Origin: Gemmata massiliana
Lineage (GTDB): Bacteria; Planctomycetota; Planctomycetia; Gemmatales; Gemmataceae
Direction of reading: 5' to 3'
Assembly (NCBI RefSeq): GCF_901538265.1
Contig: NZ_LR593886.1
Location: forward strand, 8,453,738-8,517,737
DNA: 64,000 nt
Part shown: piece by piece, positions 35,919 to 44,853 of the stretch
Numbering within the stretch: the first letter of the stretch is position 1
Layout of the letters: the number at the start of each line of letters is the position of its first letter
Notes under the pieces: generated by a model
Told to the model about the DNA's origin: nothing
Seen by the model: the letters and a program-made list of their open reading frames with translations, nothing else
Database searches by the model: none
Made by a program: the position numbers and the translations under genes

Positions 35919-36848
35919 TCAGGCGTCCATGTCAAGAAGCCCGATGTGCCCTTTCTGACTGGAGAACGCGAGCGTCAACCCGTCCGGAGCGAACGTCACC
36001 CAGTGGAGCGGGCCGAGCTTCGGGTGGAATGCGCGCAGTTGGCCGCCGCTCGCCACGTCCCACACGCGCACCGTACCATCATTGGCAGCAGACGCAAGGC
36101 GTGTGCCGTCGGGCGAAAACTCGATGCAGTCCACGCGCTTCGTGTGCCCGCGAAAGTCCCCGATCTTTTCCGGATCGTGGTAACCGGGGCCAGCTACCGG
36201 ACGCGCACTATAGCGGTGAACAATCGCACCACCGCAGGACGCAATGTGTTTCCCGTCGCGCGAACCGGCCAGCCCGCGTACCACACCGCGTAGGTGAATC
36301 TTCCCGTGACACTCCGTCGAATCCCAGTCCCACAAGCGCACGGTTTGATCTGCGCTCCCGGTGATAAATCCGCGCTCCTGTGGGACGAAGATACCGACCG
36401 CCCCGGCGTGCCCGGGTACACGGCGGATCGGCGTGAGGTCGGACGTGCGTGCGACAACGAACTCGGTCGGCAGCCACATGTACCCGCCGCCATACGCAAC
36501 GAAATTCCCACACAGAGAAAGCCCGAACGCATTGACCGAATTCGACTCGGCCTCCGGGTGCGTTTGGGGGTCCGTTTCTGCTACGAGCCTCCCGTCCCGG
36601 GCGTCCCACGCCTTCAAGATCCCGTCACTGCCTCCCGTGTAGACCACCGCACCGGACCACGCGAACTGGCAATGATTAATCGGCAACTCGTGCGCGTCAA
36701 TAACCTCCCACACCGGTGGGCTCGATCCGAGGCGCGATACGTCCCAGAGTTTGAGCGCCCCGTCCGACGATACAGATGCAAGTCGAGTCCCGTCGGGGCT
36801 GAAGCCCAGCGCCGTCACCTTTCCGGTGTGCGGCGAAAATGTAATCAT
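35919..36848 (-). CDS. WD40 repeat protein
   Basis: The 309-aa protein starts at ATG 36848, sharing ATGA with the stop of the upstream phosphoribosyltransferase gene. At least five WD-type blades are visible: ASVSSDGALKLWDVSR, TGGSDGILKAWDARDG, TGSADQTVRLWDWD, ASAANDGTVRVWDVAS and the C-terminal GHIGLLDMD. It has no signal peptide. WD40 proteins are scaffolds; placement between two NAD-pathway genes suggests it may hold or regulate those enzymes, but this is inference. Confidence 0.9.
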   Translation of the reverse strand: MITFSPHTGKVTALGFSPDGTRLASVSSDGALKLWDVSRLGSSPPVWEVIDAHELPINHCQFAWSGAVVYTGGSDGILKAWDARDGRLVAETDPQTHPEAESNSVNAFGLSLCGNFVAYGGGYMWLPTEFVVARTSDLTPIRRVPGHAGAVGIFVPQERGFITGSADQTVRLWDWDSTECHGKIHLRGVVRGLAGSRDGKHIASCGGAIVHRYSARPVAGPGYHDPEKIGDFRGHTKRVDCIEFSPDGTRLASAANDGTVRVWDVASGGQLRAFHPKLGPLHWVTFAPDGLTLAFSSQKGHIGLLDMDA

Positions 36849-38350
36849 TGCACCCCTCCCGCAGACAACCTCGCGCGAGCCTCTGCGACTTCGGCTGTGC
36901 GCATCGCGTTGAAGCGGCTCAGGTGCTCGGCTACCAGCGGCGACGGTTCCCACCGCATGTACCGCGCCCAAGTTTGTTCCGCGCGAGCCGCTTGAGTGCG
37001 GAAATCCTCTGAGTACACCACACGGCCCTGTTCGACCAACTTCACAAACAGTGGTTCGCCGTCAATGTTCTCGCTCTTGTCCGCGACGACAAGCGTGTCG
37101 CCCCGCGCATACACGCGGACGTACCCCGGGATCGTTTCTTTACCCGGCGAATTGGAAAACTTCACGTTAGGCCGGTCCGCCGTCGCGGTGCGCTTGAACA
37201 CGGCACTCACGGTGTCGCGATGGACCAGTTTCCACCAGTACCCGCCCGCCCCCGGGAACAGCATCGTCGGCTCGATACCGGTCTGCGTGCGGAACACGTC
37301 GTAGACACGGCGCACACCGTCCGGGGTGACTTCGTCCTCGAAGACAATCACGCGCGGCGGGATGCCGAGTGCCTTCATGCGCTGGAAGTACAGCACGCAC
37401 TGCGCTGCGATGTCGCCGCTATCGACGCGCACGCCCACGCGGTCCGTTTCCGGGTGCGCGCGAATCACCCGCAGCGCGTTCTCCAGACCGACGGTTTCCG
37501 CGTCCACGAGGTCGCAGAGCAGCGATGCGGTGCCCATCTTCGACACGAACCGGTCCATCATCTCGAACTCGCTCGCGGCGAGCGTCTTCTCGAACGACTG
37601 CGCGGCACACATCATTTCGTGACCGATCGTGCCGATCGATTTGAACAGCTCCGGCCACACGAACTCGGCCGTGTCGTTTGAAGTGAGTTGTGCCGCCCCC
37701 GACGTTCCCGCCCCGCCAACAAACCGCGCGAGGAGCAGAACAAGGTTGCACACCTCGACCGGCGCGGAACGCAGTCCGAACTCAGCGTCGCGCGGGGTCG
37801 CTTCACGCATGAGGCGAGCTTTGGTCGCCTGAATGATCGGCGCGAAGTAGCGGCACATCGCGGGTTCGAGATAGGAAATCAGCCCGCCCGCGCCTTCAAA
37901 CGTGACACTCGGTACCCCGGCGAGGAACGTCTGCCCGCCGGGGAATCCCCAAATGTCGATCGGTAATTTGAGGTTTTCGCCCGGTTGCTGGAGTACCGCG
38001 TCCCACACTTCGGTCGGGAACGCTTTCGTTGCGGATTGGGTCGCATACCACGCGCGTGACAGTTCGATGTCGGCTCGCTTGAGGGGTCGGTGGAACCACT
38101 GCGCGAGCATGGCCTCGTGCCCGGCCATGACGAGCCGGTTGTTCACGCCGACCTCGGGTATACTCTTGCGGAACGTGAGGGTGTACGCGGCACACTGGAG
38201 CGCGATATCGGGCACCGCGGTCCACATCGTGCGCTTGTAAGTATCGGTCCCGCCGAGCCACCCGCCGAGCAGGAACAGCTTGGCGAAGAACTCGTCGCGC
38301 ATCTCCTGGCGCTTCGCGGCAAACGGGTCGGTGGACATTCGGGGTTCCAT
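36845..38350 (-). CDS. pncB: Nicotinate phosphoribosyltransferase-family protein
   Basis: The product is about 501 aa from ATG 38350; ATG 38338 (MSTDP) is an alternative. The open frame runs further upstream but that part is antisense to the DUF1559 gene. It has the GTDTYKRTM start, CNLVLLLARFVGGAGTSGAA, GTIGHEMM, and the active-site VRVDSGDIAAQ found in nicotinate phosphoribosyltransferases, which make NaMN from nicotinate and PRPP. Nicotinamide phosphoribosyltransferase is a related alternative. Nearby nadE, which needs the nicotinate route, favours the first. The stop overlaps the WD40 start. Confidence 0.82.
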   Translation of the reverse strand: MEPRMSTDPFAAKRQEMRDEFFAKLFLLGGWLGGTDTYKRTMWTAVPDIALQCAAYTLTFRKSIPEVGVNNRLVMAGHEAMLAQWFHRPLKRADIELSRAWYATQSATKAFPTEVWDAVLQQPGENLKLPIDIWGFPGGQTFLAGVPSVTFEGAGGLISYLEPAMCRYFAPIIQATKARLMREATPRDAEFGLRSAPVEVCNLVLLLARFVGGAGTSGAAQLTSNDTAEFVWPELFKSIGTIGHEMMCAAQSFEKTLAASEFEMMDRFVSKMGTASLLCDLVDAETVGLENALRVIRAHPETDRVGVRVDSGDIAAQCVLYFQRMKALGIPPRVIVFEDEVTPDGVRRVYDVFRTQTGIEPTMLFPGAGGYWWKLVHRDTVSAVFKRTATADRPNVKFSNSPGKETIPGYVRVYARGDTLVVADKSENIDGEPLFVKLVEQGRVVYSEDFRTQAARAEQTWARYMRWEPSPLVAEHLSRFNAMRTAEVAEARARLSAGGVQ

Positions 38351-38406
38351 CGGGAGCAGTCGGTGCCAACATCCTACCGACCACCGCCCCGGAACGCGAC
38401 CCGCCG

Positions 38407-39252
38407 TCACTCGTTCGGCGCCACATCGCCCGCAGCCCGACTGTACAACGCGACGAACGTGGCCCCGGATATGTTTTGGCGGAAGAACCGCACGGCCCCA
38501 TCGCCCAAGAGGAAGTTCGCCCCGCCCGAGTGGAACGAATAGATCTCGTTCCCGTTGTGGCAGTTGATCGGGCTGGTCCCGTTGCACACCACCTCGATCG
38601 TGATCCGGTTCTCGGAATCGGCCCAGCGCTCGTTCCCGTTCATGATCCCGCCAGAAATACGCTTCCCGCTCGCCCACGATTCCGGGCGCCCGCCGTCCTC
38701 GAACACCATGAACGTGTTCGATAGCCCGTCGCTGACTGCGCTCGCCCGCACTGGCTCGTTGCTCGCGCGGAAGAAACCGGTTCTCCAGCTCGTGTCGGTC
38801 GTGGTCGGTATCCCGAACTCGCTCTGCGTCACGGAAACCGATTCAGAAATGGGATAGTCGCACACGAACATCCGGGACCGGGCCGGGGCGGACGGGCACA
38901 CCAGAATCGTGATGTCGTTTTCGATCGCGGGGACGTTCGAGGTGTGCGTGTACGGCAAGTTCAGATCGTACCGCGCCGCGACCGCGGTCTGTTCGATGTA
39001 CGGCAGCAACCACACCACGTAGTTGTGGTAGTCCGCGCGCCATCCGGGTGGAAACGTGTCGTGCGCGGAGAGGTAGTTGTGGAACGCGAGCCCGACCTGC
39101 TTCATGTTGTTCGCGCACTTGATCCGGGCCGCGGCCTCACGAACCTTTTGCACCGCGGGAAGTAAAAGCCCGATCAAGATCGCGATTATCGCGATCACCA
39201 CCAACAGTTCGATCAGCGTGAACGCGCAACAGCTGCGAGAAGGCGGGCGCAT
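38407..39252 (-). CDS. DUF1559 domain-containing pilin-like protein
   Basis: The 281-aa protein has the type IV pilin-like N-terminus [20 protein letters not shown] followed by [20 protein letters not shown], and the C-terminal H-x-G-G motif ([18 protein letters not shown]). This is the DUF1559/SBP_bac_10-like family, greatly expanded in planctomycetes. A prepilin peptidase probably removes the leader before Phe. It is about 57 bp before the phosphoribosyltransferase start but probably a separate transcription unit. Confidence 0.95.
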   Translation of the reverse strand: MRPPSRSCCAFTLIELLVVIAIIAILIGLLLPAVQKVREAAARIKCANNMKQVGLAFHNYLSAHDTFPPGWRADYHNYVVWLLPYIEQTAVAARYDLNLPYTHTSNVPAIENDITILVCPSAPARSRMFVCDYPISESVSVTQSEFGIPTTTDTSWRTGFFRASNEPVRASAVSDGLSNTFMVFEDGGRPESWASGKRISGGIMNGNERWADSENRITIEVVCNGTSPINCHNGNEIYSFHSGGANFLLGDGAVRFFRQNISGATFVALYSRAAGDVAPNE

Positions 39253-39367
39253 GACAGCCCCTCAATAGGTCAGGGCCGATGAACAAAAAGACAACTATCA
39301 GTGAAACGAACCGACGCGCGGCACGCAACGGTGAAATGAGAAAATCGCGGTCGGCGTTACACAGCAG

Positions 39368-39598
39368 TCACGCCCACAACACGAGTGCCGCGGGCGACGC
39401 GCAGCACGACGCGAGCAACAACACCAATCCCGCGAAAACGCACCCGAATTGCGCCGCAGCCGACGCGATCACCTCGCCTCGCGCTGCGGCCTCTTTGCGT
39501 ATCTGCCGATGGAACACCCACACAACGCCGAGCAGCCCGACGATCGCGATCAAATCGAGCGCGGCACAGGTCAGCAGAATGAGGAGCGCGGTACGCAT
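39368..39598 (-). CDS. Small two-helix membrane protein
   Basis: The 76-aa product starts at ATG 39598, overlapping the stop of the upstream gene (ATGA). It has two hydrophobic segments (LLILLTCAALDLIAIVGLL and FGCVFAGLVLLLASCCA) separated by a charged loop HRQIRKEAAARGE. It is probably translationally coupled to the 143-aa gene upstream. No family was recognised. Confidence 0.65.
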   Translation of the reverse strand: MRTALLILLTCAALDLIAIVGLLGVVWVFHRQIRKEAAARGEVIASAAAQFGCVFAGLVLLLASCCASPAALVLWA

Positions 39599-40029
39599 CA
39601 CTCGGCGTCGACATCGAGTGACTTGATGATGGCGGTCAGCACGGGTTCGTTTTGCTCGCGGTCGTACTCGCTCACCTGGGTGAGCAGTAACAGCGGTCCG
39701 GCGAACGTGTCCATGCACCGCACACGGCAGGACGTGGCGGTATCGACCGTGAGGAAGTCCGCGTTGAAACCGATGGCCGGCTGCCCGCAGATTGTTTCCG
39801 TCACTTCTTCCGAGTCCAGCTCCTTGTACTCGCCCTTCAGCGCGTCGAGCGTCTGGTCCGCGAGGTCGCCCGGGTCGCGGGCGTCGGGCTGCAGCGACAT
39901 CATGAAGAACGCGGTATCCGGGCTGGACACGGTCATGGTCCACCCGCCGCTCTCGGGGTCCGCGGCCTCGTCCACGGTCCAGTTCGTTGGGTAGCGAATA
40001 ACGATACGGTCGCGCTCGAATGTATTCAT
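39598..40029 (-). CDS. Soluble protein of unknown function, PsbP/DcrB-like fold suspected
   Basis: From ATG 40029 the protein is 143 aa, starting MNTFERDRIVIRYPTNWTVD. The pattern of a short leader then IRYPTNWTVDE and GGWTMTVSSPDTAFFMMSLQ resembles DUF1795/PsbP-like domains, but this is weak. There is no signal peptide. The upstream in-frame extension to 40083 overlaps a REP-like repeat and is less likely to be coding. The gene overlaps the small membrane protein gene by 4 bp. Confidence 0.65.
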   Translation of the reverse strand: MNTFERDRIVIRYPTNWTVDEAADPESGGWTMTVSSPDTAFFMMSLQPDARDPGDLADQTLDALKGEYKELDSEEVTETICGQPAIGFNADFLTVDTATSCRVRCMDTFAGPLLLLTQVSEYDREQNEPVLTAIIKSLDVDAE

Positions 40030-40041
40030 GCTCGCCTCCGA

Positions 40042-40127
40042 GCGAACGGCCGGTGCGCCCCGATAGGCGGGGCTTTTGTGCAACCGGCGCGTTCGCTCCC
40101 ACCAGCCGGCTCGCGCCGGCCGTTCGC
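40042..40127. repeat. Inverted repeat with 12-bp arms between two minus-strand genes
   Basis: Arms 40042-40053 and 40116-40127 are perfect reverse complements (GCGAACGGCCGG). An inner hairpin with GCCCCG and CGGGGC lies at about 40056-40072. The right arm ends next to the stop codon of the carboxylate-amine ligase gene. It is of the same REP-like style as the repeats at 42705 and 52429. Confidence 0.7.
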
Positions 40128-41237
40128 CTAAGAAATCCCCTCCTGCGTCTCCCGCACCAACTGGTCGACCACCGCCCGCGTCGTGCCGGTTTGGGTGTAC
40201 GTCTTCAGTTGGCGGTCGGCGCTGGAACCACTTTCCAGAATCTTATACGCATACTCGATCTCCTTGCGCGTGCCGAGTTCGTCGATCACGTCACGCAGGA
40301 ACCAGTCGATCAACTCGTGAATCAGCTCGCGGACCGGCACTTCCTTCTGTTTGCCTAGGTCGAGCAACTTGCCATCCAAGCCGTACCGCACCGCGCGCCA
40401 CTTGTTCTCCTCGATCAGCTCGGTCGGGTACACACGGAACGTCATGTTGTCGCGCCGGAGCTTCCACAGTTTCGCGATGATCGCCTGGAACAGCGCCGCA
40501 ATGCACACCGCTTCGTCCACTTTTGTGCAGACGTCGCAGATGCGGAATTCGAGCGTTGGGTAGCGGTGGTTCGGGCGCACGTCGTACCAGATTTTGGACC
40601 CGTCCGGGATGCACCCGGTTCGCGTCATCGTGTCCACCATGCCGCTGTACTCGCTCCAGTCGTTGAACAGCGGCGGGACGCCGGATCGGGGAAAGTGACG
40701 GAAGATGATCGAGCGGTAGCTCTTGAGTCCGGTGTTGCGCCCGGTCCAGAACGGCGACGACGTACTGAGACACAAAATGTGCGGCGCGAAGTACCGGGCC
40801 ACGTTCATCGCATCAATCAGGAAGTCGCGGTCCTCGATCCCGATGTGAACGTGGGTGCCGAAGATGAGCAACTGACGCGCCAGATCCTGCATGTCGTTCT
40901 GAACGCCCAAGTAGCGCTCGAACGGCGTGATCTCCTGTTTCTCCCAGTTCGAGAACGGGTGCGTGCCGGCCGCAGCGATTACCAGCCCGTGCCGCCCCGC
41001 CAGCTCGCTGATACTCCGGCGCAGTTTCACCAGTTCGTTGCGGGCATCGTTCGGCGTCTGGCAGATCTCGGTGCCCACTTCCACCATCGACTGGTGCAAC
41101 TCGGCCTTGATCTGCTCCTTCAGGGTGACTTTGCCCTCGTCCAGAATCTGCGTGATGTACGATCTCAGTTCCCCCGTCGCGGGGTCGATGATCTGGTACT
41201 CCTCCTCGATGCCGAGCGTGAGCGACGGGGCTTTCAT
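40128..41237 (-). CDS. YbdK-like carboxylate-amine ligase (GCS2 family)
   Basis: From ATG 41237 the product is 369 aa; ATG 41258 would add residues encoded by the flanking word repeat. It matches the glutamate-cysteine ligase type 2 family: LTLGIEEEYQIIDPATGEL, HQSMVEVGTEICQ, GTHVHIGIEDRDFLIDAMN and PTLEFRICDVCTKVDEAVCI. These proteins join a carboxylate to an amine with ATP. True glutamate-cysteine ligase activity is weak or absent in many members. It is the last gene of a run with two ATP-grasp proteins and an esterase. Confidence 0.9.
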   Translation of the reverse strand: MKAPSLTLGIEEEYQIIDPATGELRSYITQILDEGKVTLKEQIKAELHQSMVEVGTEICQTPNDARNELVKLRRSISELAGRHGLVIAAAGTHPFSNWEKQEITPFERYLGVQNDMQDLARQLLIFGTHVHIGIEDRDFLIDAMNVARYFAPHILCLSTSSPFWTGRNTGLKSYRSIIFRHFPRSGVPPLFNDWSEYSGMVDTMTRTGCIPDGSKIWYDVRPNHRYPTLEFRICDVCTKVDEAVCIAALFQAIIAKLWKLRRDNMTFRVYPTELIEENKWRAVRYGLDGKLLDLGKQKEVPVRELIHELIDWFLRDVIDELGTRKEIEYAYKILESGSSADRQLKTYTQTGTTRAVVDQLVRETQEGIS

Positions 41238-41242
41238 AAAGA

Positions 41243-41335
41243 AGTTCCAAAGTTCCAAGTTTCCGAGTTCCGAGCCAGAGAGGTACCGTGTTGTAACTCG
41301 GAACTCGAAACTTTGGAACTTGGAACTTCGCGCTT
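41243..41335. repeat. AGTTCC-word spacer, imperfect inverted repeat
   Basis: The spacer between the ATP-grasp and carboxylate-amine ligase genes consists of AGTTCCAA/GTTTCCGA-like words on the left and their complements GGAACTTGGAACTT on the right. This forms an imperfect hairpin around about 41276-41290. It resembles the repeats at 15158 and 57440. Confidence 0.7.
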
Positions 41336-41339
41336 CGCG

Positions 41340-42692
41340 TCAGCGGGGCTCAACGAGAAACGTCGGCACGGTGGACCCACCGCCCGCGGTGACGTTGACG
41401 AGTTCCTCGGTCGAGATGCGCGTGAGGCACCCGTGCATGAACGCCCCGAACGCGACGTAGGGGTTCGTGTCCAGCATCCGGTCCAGGACGTGGAGCGAAT
41501 TGTTCTCGAAGCTCGGGAACGCCTCGTAGGGGAGCTTCACCTTCTGCTGGACAACGTAGGGTAGCGCGAGCGCGGTTTGGATCGCGTCGTCCCACGCGCG
41601 CTGGTCGACGAGCCAGCCGAGCACGATCCCCTTCCCGCCGTAGTCGTCGTTCGGCTTCAGCACGAGCCGGTCCTTGTTCGCCGACGCCCACGGCACGAGG
41701 TCGATCTCCGCGCCGTCGATGGTGGTCTTACGCGGCTCCATCACCCGCGTCCACGGAATGTGACGCGCGATCGCGGCCTGCTGCGCCGGTGTGAACAGTG
41801 CCGCGTTCCGCTCGTCGGACAGTACCGCGAGCGACGCCTTCTTGAACAGGATCTTGCACCGGAACGAGTTCACCATGCAGACCGCGCGGTCGCGCACCGC
41901 CTGCACAACGGGGTGATCGATCCCGCCGCGCTCGATCAGTTCGCTGATGAGCACGCGCTTGTAAATGAGCGTGATGTGGTAGTCGCCGGCCATGAGCTTG
42001 CCGTCGCGATACTCCACCTCGCGCGGGTCCACGATCCGGGCCTCGATGCCCATCGCCTTGAAGTAATCGTAGAAGAGCACGAACTCGCTGAACGTGGGCA
42101 CCTCGCGCCAGTCGAGGATCGCGATCCGCGGCGCGTCGGACACGTGCCCCTGCCACCGCTTGAAGGAGTCCGTGAGCGCGTGCAGAACGCCGGGCTTCGC
42201 GGGGATCGGGTTCACGCGGAACCGGCGCTGGAACTCCTGGAACACCGGTACGCCGTAGAAAAGCTCGGCGAGCGTGTCGGAGTACCCGGCCCCGGCGGGG
42301 GTTTCGGTGTTGAACTCGGTGAACAGTAACTCGTCGTCCGACGCGAAGAACGTGTCGAAGCGGCTCGTCGGGCTGGGATCGGGGAACCCGGGGTCGATCC
42401 CAAGTAACTGCTCTTCCCAGTCGAGCACACGGAACTGCTGGCGGAAGGTCGGATCGGCCAGCGCGCGATCGTACATCGTCTGGAAAGCTGGGAGCAGCGT
42501 GCTCACCGTGTCATGCAACAGGCGGTACTGGGCCGGCGTCAGGAACCGCGGGCGCAAGACGGTGCAGACGGGGCGCGTCCCGAAGAGCAACCCGCGGAGC
42601 TGCTGCACCTTCTCCAGCGCGGCCTGCGAATCGGCCGCGAGCGCCGACCCGGACGCGAGCAGATCGTGGTAGCAGGAAATGGCGTCGGACAT
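41340..42692 (-). CDS. Circularly permuted ATP-grasp-type protein
   Basis: From ATG 42692 the product is 450 aa. The C-terminal half has ATP-grasp features: DRLVLKPNDDYGGKGIVLGW (Lys and Gly loop) and ALPYVVQQKVKLP. The N-terminal half has LLFTEFNTETPAGAGYSDTL, like the acidic substrate loop of glutathionylspermidine-synthase-like and circularly permuted ATP-grasp proteins. It probably forms a peptide or amide bond with ATP. The partners are a GCS2-type ligase and another ATP-grasp protein. Confidence 0.8.
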   Translation of the reverse strand: MSDAISCYHDLLASGSALAADSQAALEKVQQLRGLLFGTRPVCTVLRPRFLTPAQYRLLHDTVSTLLPAFQTMYDRALADPTFRQQFRVLDWEEQLLGIDPGFPDPSPTSRFDTFFASDDELLFTEFNTETPAGAGYSDTLAELFYGVPVFQEFQRRFRVNPIPAKPGVLHALTDSFKRWQGHVSDAPRIAILDWREVPTFSEFVLFYDYFKAMGIEARIVDPREVEYRDGKLMAGDYHITLIYKRVLISELIERGGIDHPVVQAVRDRAVCMVNSFRCKILFKKASLAVLSDERNAALFTPAQQAAIARHIPWTRVMEPRKTTIDGAEIDLVPWASANKDRLVLKPNDDYGGKGIVLGWLVDQRAWDDAIQTALALPYVVQQKVKLPYEAFPSFENNSLHVLDRMLDTNPYVAFGAFMHGCLTRISTEELVNVTAGGGSTVPTFLVEPR

Positions 42693-42704
42693 GATGACCC
42701 TCCG

Positions 42705-42894
42705 GGCGAACCCCGCCCGCAAGGGCGGTGGGTGTGACCCGCACCGCAACAACTTGGGCACTCACGCCCCACCTGGTATCTTGGTGGCCCCATGCAGACA
42801 AGGCCGAGTGGCGAACGGCTCAGTGCAGTCACCCACCCCCAAAAGCCGCTCGCCCCGAGCCGCCCACCCGCCGCCCTTGCGGGCGGGGTTCGCC
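42705..42894. repeat. Pair of 30-bp inverted repeats bounding a 190-bp spacer segment
   Basis: Arms 42705-42734 and 42865-42894 are reverse complements with one mismatch in 30. The interior of 130 bp has no convincing gene. This could be a REP pair or a small non-autonomous element. The left arm touches the leader of the circularly permuted ATP-grasp gene, so it may affect that gene's translation. Confidence 0.75.
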
Positions 42895-42904
42895 TAAAAA
42901 AGTT

Positions 42905-42995
42905 GGCTCATGAGGCGGTAGAGGTGGAGGCTTAGCGGAGGACGCTGTCTGGCAACGAGTTGTGACCAGTCTCCACCTCTACCGCCTCATGAGCC
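42905..42995. repeat. 25-bp perfect inverted repeat after the RimK-like gene
   Basis: Arms 42905-42929 and 42971-42995 are perfect reverse complements with a 41-bp loop. The right arm touches the stop codon of the 42995-43912 gene. It can act as a terminator-like or transcript-protecting stem between two ATP-grasp genes. Confidence 0.8.
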
Positions 42996-43912
42996 TAAAA
43001 GAGTTTGCCCCACTTCAATTCCGCTAACTGCGGGCGCGGGTTGAGTGCCTGGTCGATGACCAGATCGGCCATGTGCTTCACCACCCACTCGAAGTATTCG
43101 GGGGTGAGTGAGTTCACGTCCATGTCGGGCGCCGGGTTCATGAAGTCGATCGCGTAGGGTACGCCGTCCTTGATCGCCCACTCCACCGTGTTCATGTCGT
43201 AGCCGAGTGCGTCCACGAGCTTCAGCGAGTCGTCGATCACCCGGTTCCGGAGCGCGGGCGAGAGGTAGTTCTGGTCGGGAACGTACCGGCGGTTGTTGGT
43301 GTCGTAGGGCATCGGGAGCACGAGATTCCGGCCCAGGCACATGCAGCGGACGTACTGGTCCCACTGGATGAACTCCTGGGCGATCATCGTGAGCAGCCCG
43401 GAGCTGTCGTAGTAGCGGATCAGTTCCTCGACGCTGTGGCACACGTACACCCCGCGCCAGCCCCCGCCGTGGGCATCCTTGAGGATGCACGGCAAGCCAA
43501 CGTAGTCCGCGATCCCCTGCCAGTTGATGGGGTATTCAAGGTTCCGCAGGCTCTCCGTCTTCACGATGCCAGGAACGTAGTCCTTGTTCGGCAGGGCCAT
43601 CGTCTTGGGGTGCGCGAGGCCGAGCTTCGCGCACAACGACGCGCCGAAAAACTTGTCGTCGGCCGTCCACATGAACGGGTTGTTGATGACGGTCACGCCT
43701 TCGAGAACGGCGTGCTTCAAGTAGCTCCGGTAGTACGGCACCTCATGTGAGATGCGGTCCACGAGCACGTTGTACGGCACCGGCTCGTCCATCCGGGTGC
43801 CGCCGAGTTTGGCAAACTCCGCGACGACGCCCGCGTTCCGCCCGTTCACCTCGTCGATGAACCGCGGCGGGAACGACCACTCGCGCCCCACGATCACGCC
43901 GACACGTTTCAC
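42995..43912 (-). CDS. RimK-like ATP-grasp ligase
   Basis: The 305-aa protein has a short N-terminal domain (GVIVGREWSFPPRFIDEVNG) and the ATP-grasp core. LPCILKDAHGGGWRGVYVCH gives the Lys and Gly-rich loop, MIAQEFIQWDQYVRCMCLGR follows, and VPYAIDFMNPAPDMD carries the acidic/Asn metal site. Such enzymes add an amino acid or amine to a carboxylate through an acyl phosphate. It lies between an esterase gene and a second ATP-grasp gene, all on the minus strand. Confidence 0.87.
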   Translation of the reverse strand: MKRVGVIVGREWSFPPRFIDEVNGRNAGVVAEFAKLGGTRMDEPVPYNVLVDRISHEVPYYRSYLKHAVLEGVTVINNPFMWTADDKFFGASLCAKLGLAHPKTMALPNKDYVPGIVKTESLRNLEYPINWQGIADYVGLPCILKDAHGGGWRGVYVCHSVEELIRYYDSSGLLTMIAQEFIQWDQYVRCMCLGRNLVLPMPYDTNNRRYVPDQNYLSPALRNRVIDDSLKLVDALGYDMNTVEWAIKDGVPYAIDFMNPAPDMDVNSLTPEYFEWVVKHMADLVIDQALNPRPQLAELKWGKLF

Positions 43913-44030
43913 GTCATGCCCCCGGTGAATCAGGATTTTTGGTCGCAGATTTCTGATTAAAGACGGAGAAGCGATCCGCGCTCGATACCTTCCAATCCGC
44001 GATCAAGAATCTGCGATCAGAAATCCGCAA
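43913..44030. repeat. AATCTG-word spacer, imperfect palindrome
   Basis: This 118-bp spacer is AT-richer than its neighbours. The left part has CGCAGATTTCTGATT and the right part the complementary AATCTGCGATCAGAAATC, giving an imperfect palindrome. The same word family fills spacers at 1-143, 525-615, 1500-1540 and 4830-4920. Confidence 0.7.
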
Positions 44031-44750
44031 TCAATCGTGCCCACCAATATACATCCGAATCATGTCGTGCCACACGGGCCAATCGTGGGCCATACCGTCC
44101 CACTCGCGCAGGGCGTTCCCGATCCCCCTAGCCCACAGTTTACCCGACAGTTCCCGGTTCTGGTTCAGCAAGCGGTCCTCGCGCCCCACCGCGAGAATGA
44201 GCTCCTGCTCACGGAGCCGGTCCAGGCGCCAGGGGTCGTGTTCGTTCGGGATAAAGTCTACCGGGTTCTGCGAGTAAACGGTTTCGTTGTGGTACCCGCC
44301 CATGAACATCTTAATGTCGGTCAGCCCGCTCATGCTCAGAATGCGGTTTACTCGGTCCGGGAACCGCAATCCCATCGACAGCGCGTGGAACGCCCCGAAG
44401 CTCGCCCCGGCGAAGATCGTAAACGGGTGATCGTTCCGCCAGCGCGCCCACGGGAGCGCCTCGTTCATGACGTAGTTCGTGTACTGCTCGTGGCGCCACG
44501 CCCGGGCGCCGGGATGCTCGTGGTAGGCGTACCAGCTCTCGGCGTCCACCGCGTCCAGACACACGAGGTGCAACCACCCGTTTTCGAGCGCGTGCCCCAG
44601 TGCGTGAACCAGCCCGCGGTTCTCCCACTCGAAGAAGCGCCCGCGCGACGTGGGGAACGCGATCACTCGCGCCCCGCCGTGCCCGAACTCAAGCAGTTCC
44701 ATATCGCGGTGGAGCGCTGGACTCCACCAGCGGTGATACGCCCGGTGCAT
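44031..44750 (-). CDS. Alpha/beta hydrolase, esterase-like
   Basis: The 239-aa protein has the nucleophile elbow GASFG (FAGASFGAFHALSMGLRFPD) and a candidate acid in LILAVGREDRLLNQNREL. The final His is likely in DGMAHDWPVWHDM. It resembles the putative esterase family related to Fes and antigen 85, without a signal peptide. As the first gene of the amide-ligase run, it could release or transfer the product. Confidence 0.85.
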   Translation of the reverse strand: MHRAYHRWWSPALHRDMELLEFGHGGARVIAFPTSRGRFFEWENRGLVHALGHALENGWLHLVCLDAVDAESWYAYHEHPGARAWRHEQYTNYVMNEALPWARWRNDHPFTIFAGASFGAFHALSMGLRFPDRVNRILSMSGLTDIKMFMGGYHNETVYSQNPVDFIPNEHDPWRLDRLREQELILAVGREDRLLNQNRELSGKLWARGIGNALREWDGMAHDWPVWHDMIRMYIGGHD

Positions 44751-44853
44751 GAAGGCCCGAATCGCGGTGTGAAGAGAGGGGAGTTAGAGCGAGTATGCGA
44801 ACCCGCGCGCCCTTCGGCAACGGCGGGACCGCTCAAACGCACGAGCGAATTGG

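Noticed and set aside
42705-42894. Complete insertion sequence
   Set aside because: Inverted ends exist but the interior is only 130 bp with no transposase.
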